NCBI GenBank assembly: GCA_024349765.1
Contig: AP026073.1
Span: 7,564,001 to 7,628,000, forward strand
DNA: 64,000 nucleotides
Source: Streptomyces nigrescens
GTDB lineage: Bacteria > Actinomycetota > Actinomycetes > Streptomycetales > Streptomycetaceae
Direction: 5' to 3'
The notes beneath the pieces are model-generated. The model saw nothing but the letters and a program-made list of their open reading frames with translations, ran no database searches and was not told the origin of the DNA. Made by a program: the position numbers and the translations under genes. This document shows positions 44,000 through 51,340 of this stretch, one piece after another. Position 1 is the first letter of the stretch, and each line of letters opens with the position of its first letter.

Positions 44000-45352
44000 T
44001 CAACGTGCCGGGTCCGGCAGCCAGTTGCCGTGGAAGCCGTACGGCACCCGCTGCGGCAGATGGACCGTGGCCACCGGGTCGGCGGATATGTCCTCGGCGT
44101 CGAGGACGACCAGGTCGCTGGTGTCGGTGGTCGCGTCGTAGACGTAGGTCAGCAGCCAGCCCGGTCCGCCCGGACGGTCGTCCGCCGGGGCGAAGGCCGC
44201 CTCGCCCGGGGTACGGCCCGGACCGAAGTCATGGCGGACGACCGCGCCGGTCTCCAGGTCGTAGCGGAGCAGAGCACCGGGTATGTGGCCCGTCCCCGGG
44301 GCCTCGGCGACGGTGGCGTGGCCGAAGCGGGCCCGCTGCCCCACGAGGCGGTCGTCCACCCTCGGGAACTCGCAGTACTGGTCGTCCAGCTGCTCCTCGG
44401 CGACCGTGCCGGAAGCCAGGTCGATCGTCCAGCGCCACAGGCAGGACGGCTGCCTGCCGGTGAAGTCGGGATAGCGGGAGACATGGAGGACGATCCGCTG
44501 GTCGCCGTCGTCATGGGCGTTCAGCGCGTGGAAGACGTAGCAGGGGTCGATGGGCAGCCAGCGGGCCTCGCCGTGCGGGTCGTCCCGGCGCAGCACGCCC
44601 AGCCGGGCGCCGTACTCCGGGTCCCAGCGGTAGGGCATTCCGGGGCGGCGGTGGGCGTCGAAGACCATCGGGAGGTCCATGAAGATGACATGGCGCTCGG
44701 TGAGATGGAAGTCGTGCATCATCGTGTGCGCCGTGACGTCGATGGGGCGGCTGATCACCAACTCCCCGTCCGCATCGGCCCGGTGGTAGGTCAGATAGGG
44801 CGGCTTGGACCCGCCGTATCCGAAGAAGTGCAGCTCGCCGGTGGTCGGGCAGGTCTTGGGGTGCGCGGTCATGGCGGTGGTGAGCCGTCCGCCGAAGTCG
44901 TGGACGCCCAGGGTCTCCAGCTCATGGCCGGGGCGGCAGTCGATTTCGTACGGGAACGACGACTCGACGAGCGCGAGGGTGCGGCCGGCGTGCCGGACGA
45001 CGTGGGTGTTGGCCACGCCGGCCGACAGATTGCGGCGGCCCTGTGCATCGCGGGGCGGCACTCCGTCGGTGAAGGTCGAGGTGCGGACCCAGCGGTTGCG
45101 GTAGGAGACCGCCCGGCCGCCCTCGAGGCGGAGCCCGTGGACCATGCCGTCACCGAAGAACCAGTGCGGTGTGACGGCGTCCCGCGGGTTGGGGCCGTTG
45201 CGCAGGAACCAGCCGCTGAGCTCGGGCGGCACGGTGCCGGTGACCGGGAGGTCGTAGGCGGTCAGCTCCTCGGCGACCGGGGCGAAGTTGCCGGCCAGGT
45301 GCGGAGCGGGGGCATCGGAGGCGGACGGGGTGGTCGGGGAGGTGGTGGTCAT
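44000..45352 (-). CDS. Carotenoid oxygenase (RPE65/CCD family)
   Basis: 450-residue non-heme iron dioxygenase that cleaves carotenoid or stilbene-type double bonds. The seven-bladed propeller's four His ligands are visible: TAHPK (His164), MMHDFH (His213), VFHALNAH (His275) and YGFHGNWL near the C-terminus. Glu second-sphere residues are present around these. Start ATG at 45352 overlaps the stop of the membrane protein (ATGA). The pair is divergent from a PadR regulator across a double palindrome. No carotenoid synthesis genes are in the window. Confidence 0.92.
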   Translation of the reverse strand: MTTTSPTTPSASDAPAPHLAGNFAPVAEELTAYDLPVTGTVPPELSGWFLRNGPNPRDAVTPHWFFGDGMVHGLRLEGGRAVSYRNRWVRTSTFTDGVPPRDAQGRRNLSAGVANTHVVRHAGRTLALVESSFPYEIDCRPGHELETLGVHDFGGRLTTAMTAHPKTCPTTGELHFFGYGGSKPPYLTYHRADADGELVISRPIDVTAHTMMHDFHLTERHVIFMDLPMVFDAHRRPGMPYRWDPEYGARLGVLRRDDPHGEARWLPIDPCYVFHALNAHDDGDQRIVLHVSRYPDFTGRQPSCLWRWTIDLASGTVAEEQLDDQYCEFPRVDDRLVGQRARFGHATVAEAPGTGHIPGALLRYDLETGAVVRHDFGPGRTPGEAAFAPADDRPGGPGWLLTYVYDATTDTSDLVVLDAEDISADPVATVHLPQRVPYGFHGNWLPDPAR

Positions 45353-45939
45353 GACGCCAGGCCTTCCTGGACGCCGCCCTGCGCGGCGGCCTGCTGCTCG
45401 AAGCGGGCCCGGGCCCGGTCGGGGTAGCTGGAGGTGAAGCGGACGGGGAGGACGAAGCCGGCGACCTGGATGAGGACCGAGTAGACCGTGTCCAGCTCGT
45501 AGGCGGAGACGAGGGCCTGGGCGGTCGCGGTGAGGGTGAAGGAGAGCGCCCACGCGGCGGTGAGCACGACGTTGATGCGGCGGAACAGCGGGGTGTGCCA
45601 GACCTCGGGCGGCGCCATCCGGCGCGCGATGCCCAGCGTGAAGGGCCGCCGGACCGCTATGGACACCCAGGCGATGAGCGCCAGCCAGCCCATCGAGAGC
45701 GCGCTGCCGTACAGCCGCAGGCCACTGTCGGGGCGGGCGAAGGCCAGCGCGGACAGGGCCGCGAAGAAGACGATCGTGCCGTATTCCAGCACGCGGTAGT
45801 CGAGCGAAAGGCCCGCCGCCCGGTCGGCGATGAGCAGCGCGACAGCCGTCAGCACACCGGCGAGAGCGCCCCACTGCCAGCCGATCGTGGAAACCCCCGC
45901 GAAGACCAGCCACGGCACGAAGCCCCGCAGATAGTTCAT
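45349..45939 (-). CDS. Integral membrane protein coupled to the carotenoid oxygenase
   Basis: 196 residues with about five to six membrane segments (LRGFVPWLVFAGVSTIGW, GALAGVLTAVALLIADRAAG, YGTIVFFAALSALAFA and others). Charged loops are small; RRPFTLGIARRMAPPEVW follows helix 4. I do not recognise a characterised family. Four-base overlap with the oxygenase gene indicates coupled expression; it could hold the oxygenase at the membrane, where its lipophilic substrate would be, but that is inference. Confidence 0.75.
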   Translation of the reverse strand: MNYLRGFVPWLVFAGVSTIGWQWGALAGVLTAVALLIADRAAGLSLDYRVLEYGTIVFFAALSALAFARPDSGLRLYGSALSMGWLALIAWVSIAVRRPFTLGIARRMAPPEVWHTPLFRRINVVLTAAWALSFTLTATAQALVSAYELDTVYSVLIQVAGFVLPVRFTSSYPDRARARFEQQAAAQGGVQEGLAS

Positions 45940-46001
45940 GACTCCCCCTCTTCGTCCGCGGCCGCACGACCGGCGCTCTTCGCCGTCCGCATCTCCACCG
46001 C

Positions 46002-46064
46002 ACCTTCCAACTTCGACATGTCGAATCTAGAAGGTCCTCCTTTGACATGTCAACAGTGGAAGGT
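46002..46064. promoter_or_regulatory. Double palindromic operator between the PadR and carotenoid oxygenase operons
   Basis: Two palindromes share the core GACATGTC: TTCGACATGTCGAA (46012-46025) and TTGACATGTCAA (46042-46053), 29 bp centre to centre. They are flanked by ACCTTCCA (46002-46009) and its inverted copy TGGAAGGT (46057-46064), so the whole region is symmetric. This fits two PadR dimers acting on divergent promoters. Confidence 0.75.
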
Positions 46065-46076
46065 AATGTGCCGGTC

Positions 46077-46709
46077 ATGAGCCTGAGACATGCCGTGCTG
46101 GGTCTGCTGTCCGAAGCCCCCGCGAGCGGCTACGACCTGATGAAGCTGTTCAACGCCACGCTCTCGATGGTCTGGCCCGCCACGCAGAGCCAGGTGTACG
46201 GCGAGCTCGGCAAGCTCACCACCGCCGGCATGGTCGAGGTCACCGCCCACGGCCCCCGCGGCCGCAAGGAATACGCGATCACCGACGAGGGCCTGACGGA
46301 GCTGCGCCACTGGCTCACCAAGGTCGAGCCGAGCGGCCCGCAGCGCGATGACGGCCTGCTGCGCGTCTTCTTCCTCGGCATCGTCACGCCGCTCGAAGCC
46401 CAGACCTTCCTCCTCCATCAGGCCGAGCTCGCCGCGCGCACCCGCGCCATGTGCGAGCAGGTCGACGAGAACGCCCAGTGGGACGACGAGATGATTTCGG
46501 TCTACGGACGGATCGCCCTGGAGTACGGCCTGCGGATGTCGGCGGCCCAGGAGGAGTGGGCCCGCTGGGCGGCCGAGCAGGTGACCACCGCCAAGGCGCG
46601 ACGGGCCAGCGAGCTCGCGCACGCCCAGCACGAAGGACCCGGACAAGGCCACGAAACGCAGGGAAAGGACGCCGAGGGCCCGCAGGGGGACGAGACCGGC
46701 GGGACGTGA
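46077..46709 (+). CDS. PadR-family transcriptional regulator
   Basis: 210 residues. PadR winged helix (about 1-80): LRHAVLGLLSEAPASGYDLM, then SQVYGELGKLTTAGMVEVTA and GRKEYAITDEGLTELRHWL; the C-terminal part (Vir_act_alpha_C type) is helical with a Gln/Glu-rich tail. I chose the ATG at 46077, because the ATG at 46047 lies inside the second palindrome. Divergent from the carotenoid-oxygenase pair and almost certainly its repressor. Confidence 0.9.
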   Translation: MSLRHAVLGLLSEAPASGYDLMKLFNATLSMVWPATQSQVYGELGKLTTAGMVEVTAHGPRGRKEYAITDEGLTELRHWLTKVEPSGPQRDDGLLRVFFLGIVTPLEAQTFLLHQAELAARTRAMCEQVDENAQWDDEMISVYGRIALEYGLRMSAAQEEWARWAAEQVTTAKARRASELAHAQHEGPGQGHETQGKDAEGPQGDETGGT

Positions 46710-46751
46710 ATGCGGATGCCTCCGGGGCGCTCGGCGCTGCACCCTGGAGGC

Positions 46752-47294
46752 ATGAACACCCAGCGCTCCGTGCGCCTCTCGAAGTACCTGTCGAAGCATT
46801 TGCGCCATAAACCGGAGCGGATCGGCCTCACTCTCGACGCCCAGGGCTGGGTGCCCGTCGACGCCCTGATGGCGGCGGCCGCGACCCATGGATTCCCGTT
46901 CTCGCGGGACGAGTTGGCGGCCGTGGTGGCCGGCAACGACAAACAGCGCTTCACCATCGAGGACGGCCGGATACGCGCCAACCAGGGCCACTCCGTACGG
47001 GTGGACCTCGGACTGCCGCCGGCCGAACCTCCCGCGTACCTCTTCCACGGCACGGTGGCGCGCAATGTGGCCGCCATCCAGGAAGAGGGACTCCTGCCGA
47101 TGGGCCGGCACGCGGTCCACCTCTCACCGGACCGGGACACCGCGACCCGGGTGGGCGCCCGGCGCGGCAAACCGGTGGTCCTGGCCGTGGACGCGGCGGC
47201 GATGCACCGGGCCGGACATGTCTTCCACGTCAGCGCGAACGGCGTCTGGCTCACCGACCGGGTGCCCGCCCGCTTCCTCCGCTTCCCCGGGTGA
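46752..47294 (+). CDS. kptA: RNA 2'-phosphotransferase (KptA/Tpt1 family)
   Basis: 180 residues. Transfers a 2'-phosphate from RNA to NAD+; in eukaryotes it completes tRNA splicing, while bacterial roles are unsettled. Family residues are visible: LSKYLSKHLRHKPE (first Arg/His), NQGHSVRVDLGL, FHGTVARNVAAIQEEGLLPMGRHAVHLS and the late HVFHVSANGVWLT. ATG at 46752 follows TGGAGG. Single gene convergent with pspAB. Confidence 0.93.
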   Translation: MNTQRSVRLSKYLSKHLRHKPERIGLTLDAQGWVPVDALMAAAATHGFPFSRDELAAVVAGNDKQRFTIEDGRIRANQGHSVRVDLGLPPAEPPAYLFHGTVARNVAAIQEEGLLPMGRHAVHLSPDRDTATRVGARRGKPVVLAVDAAAMHRAGHVFHVSANGVWLTDRVPARFLRFPG

Positions 47295-47325
47295 GCCGAT
47301 CCGTCCACCGACCCGTCCCACGGGT

Positions 47326-47385
47326 TCACCACCCCACCCGAGGGATCACCACCCCGCCCGAGGGATCACAACCCCGGTGCGCCCC
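47326..47385 (-). repeat. 20-bp repeats across the stop codon of pspAB
   Basis: Units tcaccaccccacccgaggga (47326-47345) and tcaccaccccgcccgaggga (47346-47365) precede a decayed third unit (47366-47385) that holds the last codons and stop of the minus-strand gene. On the coding strand the array starts at GGTTGTGA and repeats GGTGGTGA. Confidence 0.8.
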
Positions 47386-47929
47386 ATACGGGGAACCACC
47401 GCGCCAGGTCCTTCTCGATCGTCAGATCGTCCCCGAGCATCGCCCTGACCTGGAGTTCGAGCGGATTCTCGCGCTTCTCCCCACCGCCCGGCTTCGGTGC
47501 GAAGGGATAGAACGTGCCCCTCTTGTAGAGGTAGACCAGCGCCAGCGACCGCTGCCGGTCGTCACGGAAGCCGACCAGAGAGCACAGTAGTTGCGGGCCG
47601 AAACCCGCCTCCTCCAGGGACGTGTTGACCGCGTGCAGGTCGTTGACCAGGCCCGCCACGTCCTCCGGCGGATGCCGTACGAGCAGCCAGGTGTAGCCGT
47701 ACGCGTCCTGGGTGAACTCCACCGGCCCGTCCAGCAGGGACCGGGCCTCCTCCTGGATGCGGGCGAACGCGCCGCCCTCCACACTGGCGAAGCACACCGA
47801 GCCGAGGCCGGTGGGCGTGAATCCGGCCGCGGCCTGCAGGGTGATCGCGGCGGACGGCAGCGCGAAGAGCTGGTCCAGATCGGGGCGTACCGGCTTGCTG
47901 CGGCCGAGGAGGGCGTCCAGAAATCCCAT
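47366..47929 (-). CDS. pspAB: PspA-associated protein PspAB
   Basis: 187 residues, starting MGFLDALLGRSKPVRPDLDQ as in the family, with GYTWLLVRHPPEDVAGLVND in the middle and RWFPVWGAPGL at the end. PspAB belongs to the actinobacterial phage-shock (envelope stress) set; its biochemical role is not known. ATG at 47929 preceded by AGGAGTA. It lies just downstream of htpX on the same strand, with a strong hairpin between, matching the conserved htpX-pspAB pairing in Streptomyces. Confidence 0.88.
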   Translation of the reverse strand: MGFLDALLGRSKPVRPDLDQLFALPSAAITLQAAAGFTPTGLGSVCFASVEGGAFARIQEEARSLLDGPVEFTQDAYGYTWLLVRHPPEDVAGLVNDLHAVNTSLEEAGFGPQLLCSLVGFRDDRQRSLALVYLYKRGTFYPFAPKPGGGEKRENPLELQVRAMLGDDLTIEKDLARWFPVWGAPGL

Positions 47930-47957
47930 GCGCGGGGTACTCCTTGCTCCTGGAGGG

Positions 47958-47985
47958 GCCGGCCCGCACCGTCAGGCGGGCCGGC
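47958..47985 (-). terminator. Hairpin between htpX and pspAB
   Basis: GCCGGCCCGC (47958-47967) pairs perfectly with 47976-47985 around an 8-nt loop. In the 72-bp gap between co-directional genes it could end htpX transcripts or make pspAB expression partly independent. Confidence 0.6.
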
Positions 47986-48001
47986 GATCGTCACGGACGC
48001 C

Positions 48002-48898
48002 TCACGTCCCGAGCTGCGCCGCGATCCGGCCCAGCTGGTCCAGGCGCTGTTCCAGCGTCGGGTGCGAGGACAGCAGCCGGTGGAAGCTCTCCTTGTTGAA
48101 CGCCGGGGCGAAGAAGAAGGCGTTGTACGGCTGGGCCTTGCGCAGGTCTTCGGTCGGGATCCGGGCGATCTGCCCGGTGACCTTGGTCAGCGCGGCGGCC
48201 AGCGCCGAGGGGCGGCCGGTCAGCAGCGCGGCCGCGCGGTCGGCGGCCAGTTCGCGGTAACGGGACAGCAGCCGGGTCAGCAGGAAGCTGATCGCGTAGA
48301 CGACCGCGCTGACGGCGGTGACGATCAGCACGGCGATGGCCGCGTTCTGGTCCCGGTTGTTGCGCCCGACGCCGCTCCACAGGGCGGCGCGGGTGATGAT
48401 CCCCGCCAGTACGCCGAGGAACGACGCGATGGTCATCACCGCGACATCGCGGTGCGCGACGTGCGAGAGCTCGTGGGCCAGCACGCCCTCCAGCTCCTCC
48501 GGCTCCAGCCGCCGGAGCAGGCCCGTGGTGGCGCACACCATCGAGTTCTTCCGGTTGCGGCCGGTGGCGAAGGCGTTCGGCACGTCCGACTCCGCGATCG
48601 CGACCCGCGGCTTGGGCATGTCGGCCAGGGCGCACAGCCGGTCCACCGCGCCGTGCAGCACGGGCGCCTGCTCGGGCGTGACCTCGTGTGCCCCCATGCT
48701 GAAGGCCGCGATCCGGTCGCTGAACCAGAACTGCGCGACGAACAGGGCTCCTGCGATCAGCAGCACCACCACCCAGGCGCCCTTGAGCAGGACCACCAGC
48801 ACGCCGACGACCACGACGTACAGCAGCCCGATGAAGAACATCGTCGTGATCATCCGCGAGGTCAACCCGCGGTCCGGGGCGAATCGGGTCTGTGCCAT
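48002..48898 (-). CDS. htpX: Zinc metalloprotease HtpX
   Basis: 298-residue membrane M48 protease for damaged membrane proteins. Two N-terminal helices (MITTMFFIGLLYVVVVGVLV, VVLLIAGALFVAQFW), then the zinc motif HELSH in GVLAHELSHVAHRDV, a second helical pair, and the third zinc ligand Glu in SRYRELAADRAAALLTG. Length and layout are standard. The ATG at 48898 follows GGAGGAGCC. Partner of pspAB in envelope stress. Confidence 0.95.
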   Translation of the reverse strand: MAQTRFAPDRGLTSRMITTMFFIGLLYVVVVGVLVVLLKGAWVVVLLIAGALFVAQFWFSDRIAAFSMGAHEVTPEQAPVLHGAVDRLCALADMPKPRVAIAESDVPNAFATGRNRKNSMVCATTGLLRRLEPEELEGVLAHELSHVAHRDVAVMTIASFLGVLAGIITRAALWSGVGRNNRDQNAAIAVLIVTAVSAVVYAISFLLTRLLSRYRELAADRAAALLTGRPSALAAALTKVTGQIARIPTEDLRKAQPYNAFFFAPAFNKESFHRLLSSHPTLEQRLDQLGRIAAQLGT

Positions 48899-49078
48899 GG
48901 CTCCTCCACGAACACCGCACTTCGCGCAGTGCGCCGACCCGCTCGCGCACCGGTCTCCGGCGCGCCGCGTCCGCCACACTGCGCCGCTGTCCCGATTCTC
49001 CCTCTTCCGGGCTATATACGAGGTAAAGCGGAGGTGTGCGAATGACCGGGCGCGTCGGTCGGGCCGAGCGGCGGGTTG

Positions 49079-49139
49079 CACGTGAGAGCCGGGCGGCGTG
49101 CTTCACGTGACAGCCAGGCGGCGTGTTTCACGTGAAACC
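49079..49139. other. parS site as the last unit of a 25-bp tandem array
   Basis: GTTTCACGTGAAAC (49125-49138) is a perfect match to the Streptomyces parS core bound by ParB. It is the third of three units 25 bp apart: CACGTGA occurs at 49079, 49104 and 49129, and the first two units (49079-49103 and 49104-49128) are identical at 22 of 25 positions. Only the third has the full palindrome. It lies in the spacer between htpX and the F420-type oxidoreductase. Confidence 0.88.
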
Positions 49140-49193
49140 AGCCGCAGCCCCGCCCCACCCTCCTCGGCCCCACCCCTCCCCGGTGCCGAGCTG

Positions 49194-50093
49194 CTACGCG
49201 TCGCCGAGCTGCGCCAGCCCCTCCGTAGCGATCCGCTCGAAGACGTCGAGGTCCGCCGCGAAGAGCGAATCGGCGATCGGCCAGTGGAGGACCAGCTCGT
49301 CGAAGCCCAGCGCGGCGTGGTTCCCGGCGAAGTCCACGAACGCGTCGACGGAGTCCAGCGGCCGGTCCGGGGTGAAGCCGGAGAGCATGATCTTCTCCAG
49401 ATCGCCGGCATCGCGGCCGATTTCGGCACAGGCCTTGCCGAGCCGTTCGCACTGCCCGCGGACCGCCTCCAGGGAGTCGGCCGAGCTGCCGCCGCCGTTG
49501 GAGACCTTGGGGTCACCGGTCGTCACCCACGCCTGGCCGTACTTGGCCGCGAGCTTCAGGCCGCGCGGCCCGGTGGCGGCCACCGCGAACGGCAGCCGCG
49601 GCCGCTGCACACAGCCGGGGATGTTGCGGACCTCGTCCGCGGAGTAGTGCTCGCCCTCGTACGAGACCACGTCCTCGGTCAGCAGCCGGTCGAGCAGCGG
49701 CACGAACTCGCCGAAGCGGTCCGCCCGCTCCCGCGGCGACCAGGCCTCCTGGCCGAGCGCGGTGGCGTCGAAGCCGTTGCCGCCGGCGCCGATGCCCAGG
49801 GTGATCCGGCCGCCGCTGATGTCGTCGAGGGAGATCAGTTCCTTGGCGAGGGTGACCGGATGCCGGAAGTTCGGTGAGGTGACGAGGGTGCCCAGGCGCA
49901 GCCGGGAGGTCGCGGCCGCGGCGGCGGTCAGGGTGGGCAGGGCGCCGAACCAGGTCTGGTCACGGAAGCTCCGCCAGGACAGGTGGTCGTAGGTGTAGGC
50001 GGCGTGGAAGCCCAGCTCCTCGGCGCGCTGCCACACCTCCCGTCCACCTTCGGACCAGCGGCGGACGGGAAGTATCACGGTGCTCAGTCGCAT
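49194..50093 (-). CDS. LLM-class (F420-dependent) oxidoreductase
   Basis: 299-residue luciferase-like TIM-barrel enzyme. Blocks: FHAAYTYDHLSWRSF, RLRLGTLVTSPNFRHPVTLA, GRITLGIGAGGNGFDATALG and PRLPFAVAATGPRGLKLAAKYG. This pattern fits the F420-dependent subgroup of actinobacteria, although FMN use is not excluded. ATG at 50093. It is a single gene, divergent from a HAD phosphatase across 193 bp. Substrate unknown. Confidence 0.88.
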   Translation of the reverse strand: MRLSTVILPVRRWSEGGREVWQRAEELGFHAAYTYDHLSWRSFRDQTWFGALPTLTAAAAATSRLRLGTLVTSPNFRHPVTLAKELISLDDISGGRITLGIGAGGNGFDATALGQEAWSPRERADRFGEFVPLLDRLLTEDVVSYEGEHYSADEVRNIPGCVQRPRLPFAVAATGPRGLKLAAKYGQAWVTTGDPKVSNGGGSSADSLEAVRGQCERLGKACAEIGRDAGDLEKIMLSGFTPDRPLDSVDAFVDFAGNHAALGFDELVLHWPIADSLFAADLDVFERIATEGLAQLGDA

Positions 50094-50286
50094 GCCCTCG
50101 AGCGTACGGCCGTCCGGGTGTTCCTCACGATCGCCGCCGGCCACCGCACGCCTCCCGCCACCCTGAACCGGCACACCGCCCTGGCCCGCGAGCGGCCGCC
50201 CACCCCGTCCTCCGTCCGGCTCCCGCTCCGGCTCATCCGCGCGACCCACCGCACGCCTGTGCGCACCGGTGCGGGAAGATGGGCCC

Positions 50287-51261
50287 GTGACTGATGCCTC
50301 CGCCACGCCACCCCGGGCGGCCGAACCGGCCGTTGCCCCCGGACCGGCCGTTCCGCCCGAACCGGCCGTCGTGCCCCGGCTGATCGCCACCGACCTCGAC
50401 GGCACCCTGCTGCACGACGACAAGACGGTGTCCGAGCGGACCATCGCCGCGCTCGCCGCCGCCGAGCGGGCCGGCATCGAGGTGTTCTTCGTCACCGGAC
50501 GCCCGGCCCGCTGGATGGACGTGGTCAGCGACCATGTGCACGGCCACGGCCTGGCGATCTGCGCGAACGGTGCGGCCGTCGTCGATCTGCACCGCGGCGG
50601 CCGGATCGTCGAGGTCAGCCCGCTGGACCAGGCGCTCGCGAGGGAGGTCGTGGACGCGCTGCGCAGCGCCGCGCCCGGTACCTCGTTCGCCGTCGAGCGC
50701 ACCAGCGGCATCCATTACGAACCGCAGTACCCGCCGCTCCTGCTCGACCCGGCCGCGGTCGTGGCACCGGTCGAGAAGCTGCTGGCCGACGACTTCGTGG
50801 CGCCGCTGGGGCCCGACGGGGCGGGCTCCGCAGCCGATGCGGAGCCGCCCGCCTTCCCCGACCAGCCGGTGATCAAGCTGCTCGCGCACCACCCGGACCT
50901 CGAACCGGACGCGTTCCTCACGCTGGCCCGGTCGGCCGCGGGCGATCTCGCATCGTTCACCCGCTCCAGCCCCACCGCCCTCCTGGAGATCAGCGGCCCG
51001 GGCGTCAGCAAGGCCGGCACCCTGGCCCACTGCTGTGCCGAACGCGGCATCTCCCGGGAGGAGGTCGTCGCCTTCGGGGACATGCCGAACGACATAGAGA
51101 TGCTGAGCTGGGCCGGCACCTCGTACGCCATGGCCAACGCCCACCCGGAGGTGCTGGCCGCCACTACGGGCCGTACCGCGTCCAACAACGAGGACGGCGT
51201 CGCCCTGGTCATCGAGCGGATTCTGCAGCGGTGCGCCGAGCGGGGTGCCGCGCGCCCCTGA
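50287..51261 (+). CDS. HAD-superfamily (Cof/IIB) phosphatase, second copy
   Basis: 324 residues. Motif [15 protein letters not shown], motif II FFVTGRPARWM, Lys motif GVSKAGTLAHC, motif [19 protein letters not shown]. Paralogous to the serS-linked gene at 22018, with an extra Pro/Ala-rich N-terminus (about 30 residues) and an insert in the cap containing GAGSAADAEPPAF. I chose the GTG at 50287; an upstream GTG at 50269 is possible. Convergent with the sensor kinase gene. Confidence 0.88.
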   Translation: MTDASATPPRAAEPAVAPGPAVPPEPAVVPRLIATDLDGTLLHDDKTVSERTIAALAAAERAGIEVFFVTGRPARWMDVVSDHVHGHGLAICANGAAVVDLHRGGRIVEVSPLDQALAREVVDALRSAAPGTSFAVERTSGIHYEPQYPPLLLDPAAVVAPVEKLLADDFVAPLGPDGAGSAADAEPPAFPDQPVIKLLAHHPDLEPDAFLTLARSAAGDLASFTRSSPTALLEISGPGVSKAGTLAHCCAERGISREEVVAFGDMPNDIEMLSWAGTSYAMANAHPEVLAATTGRTASNNEDGVALVIERILQRCAERGAARP

Positions 51262-51286
51262 GCGGCACCGGGCCGGCGCGACGGCA

Positions 51287-51340
51287 CACAGCGGCACCTC
51301 CCAGGTCGCGGCTCACAGCGGCGCCTCCCAGGTCACCGTC
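51287..51340 (-). repeat. 27-bp duplication across the stop codon of the sensor kinase gene
   Basis: 51287-51313 and 51314-51340 are tandem copies (cacagcggcgcctcccaggtc core). On the coding strand the gene ends VTWEAPL-stop and the next 27 bases would read ATWEVPL in the same frame. Confidence 0.85.
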
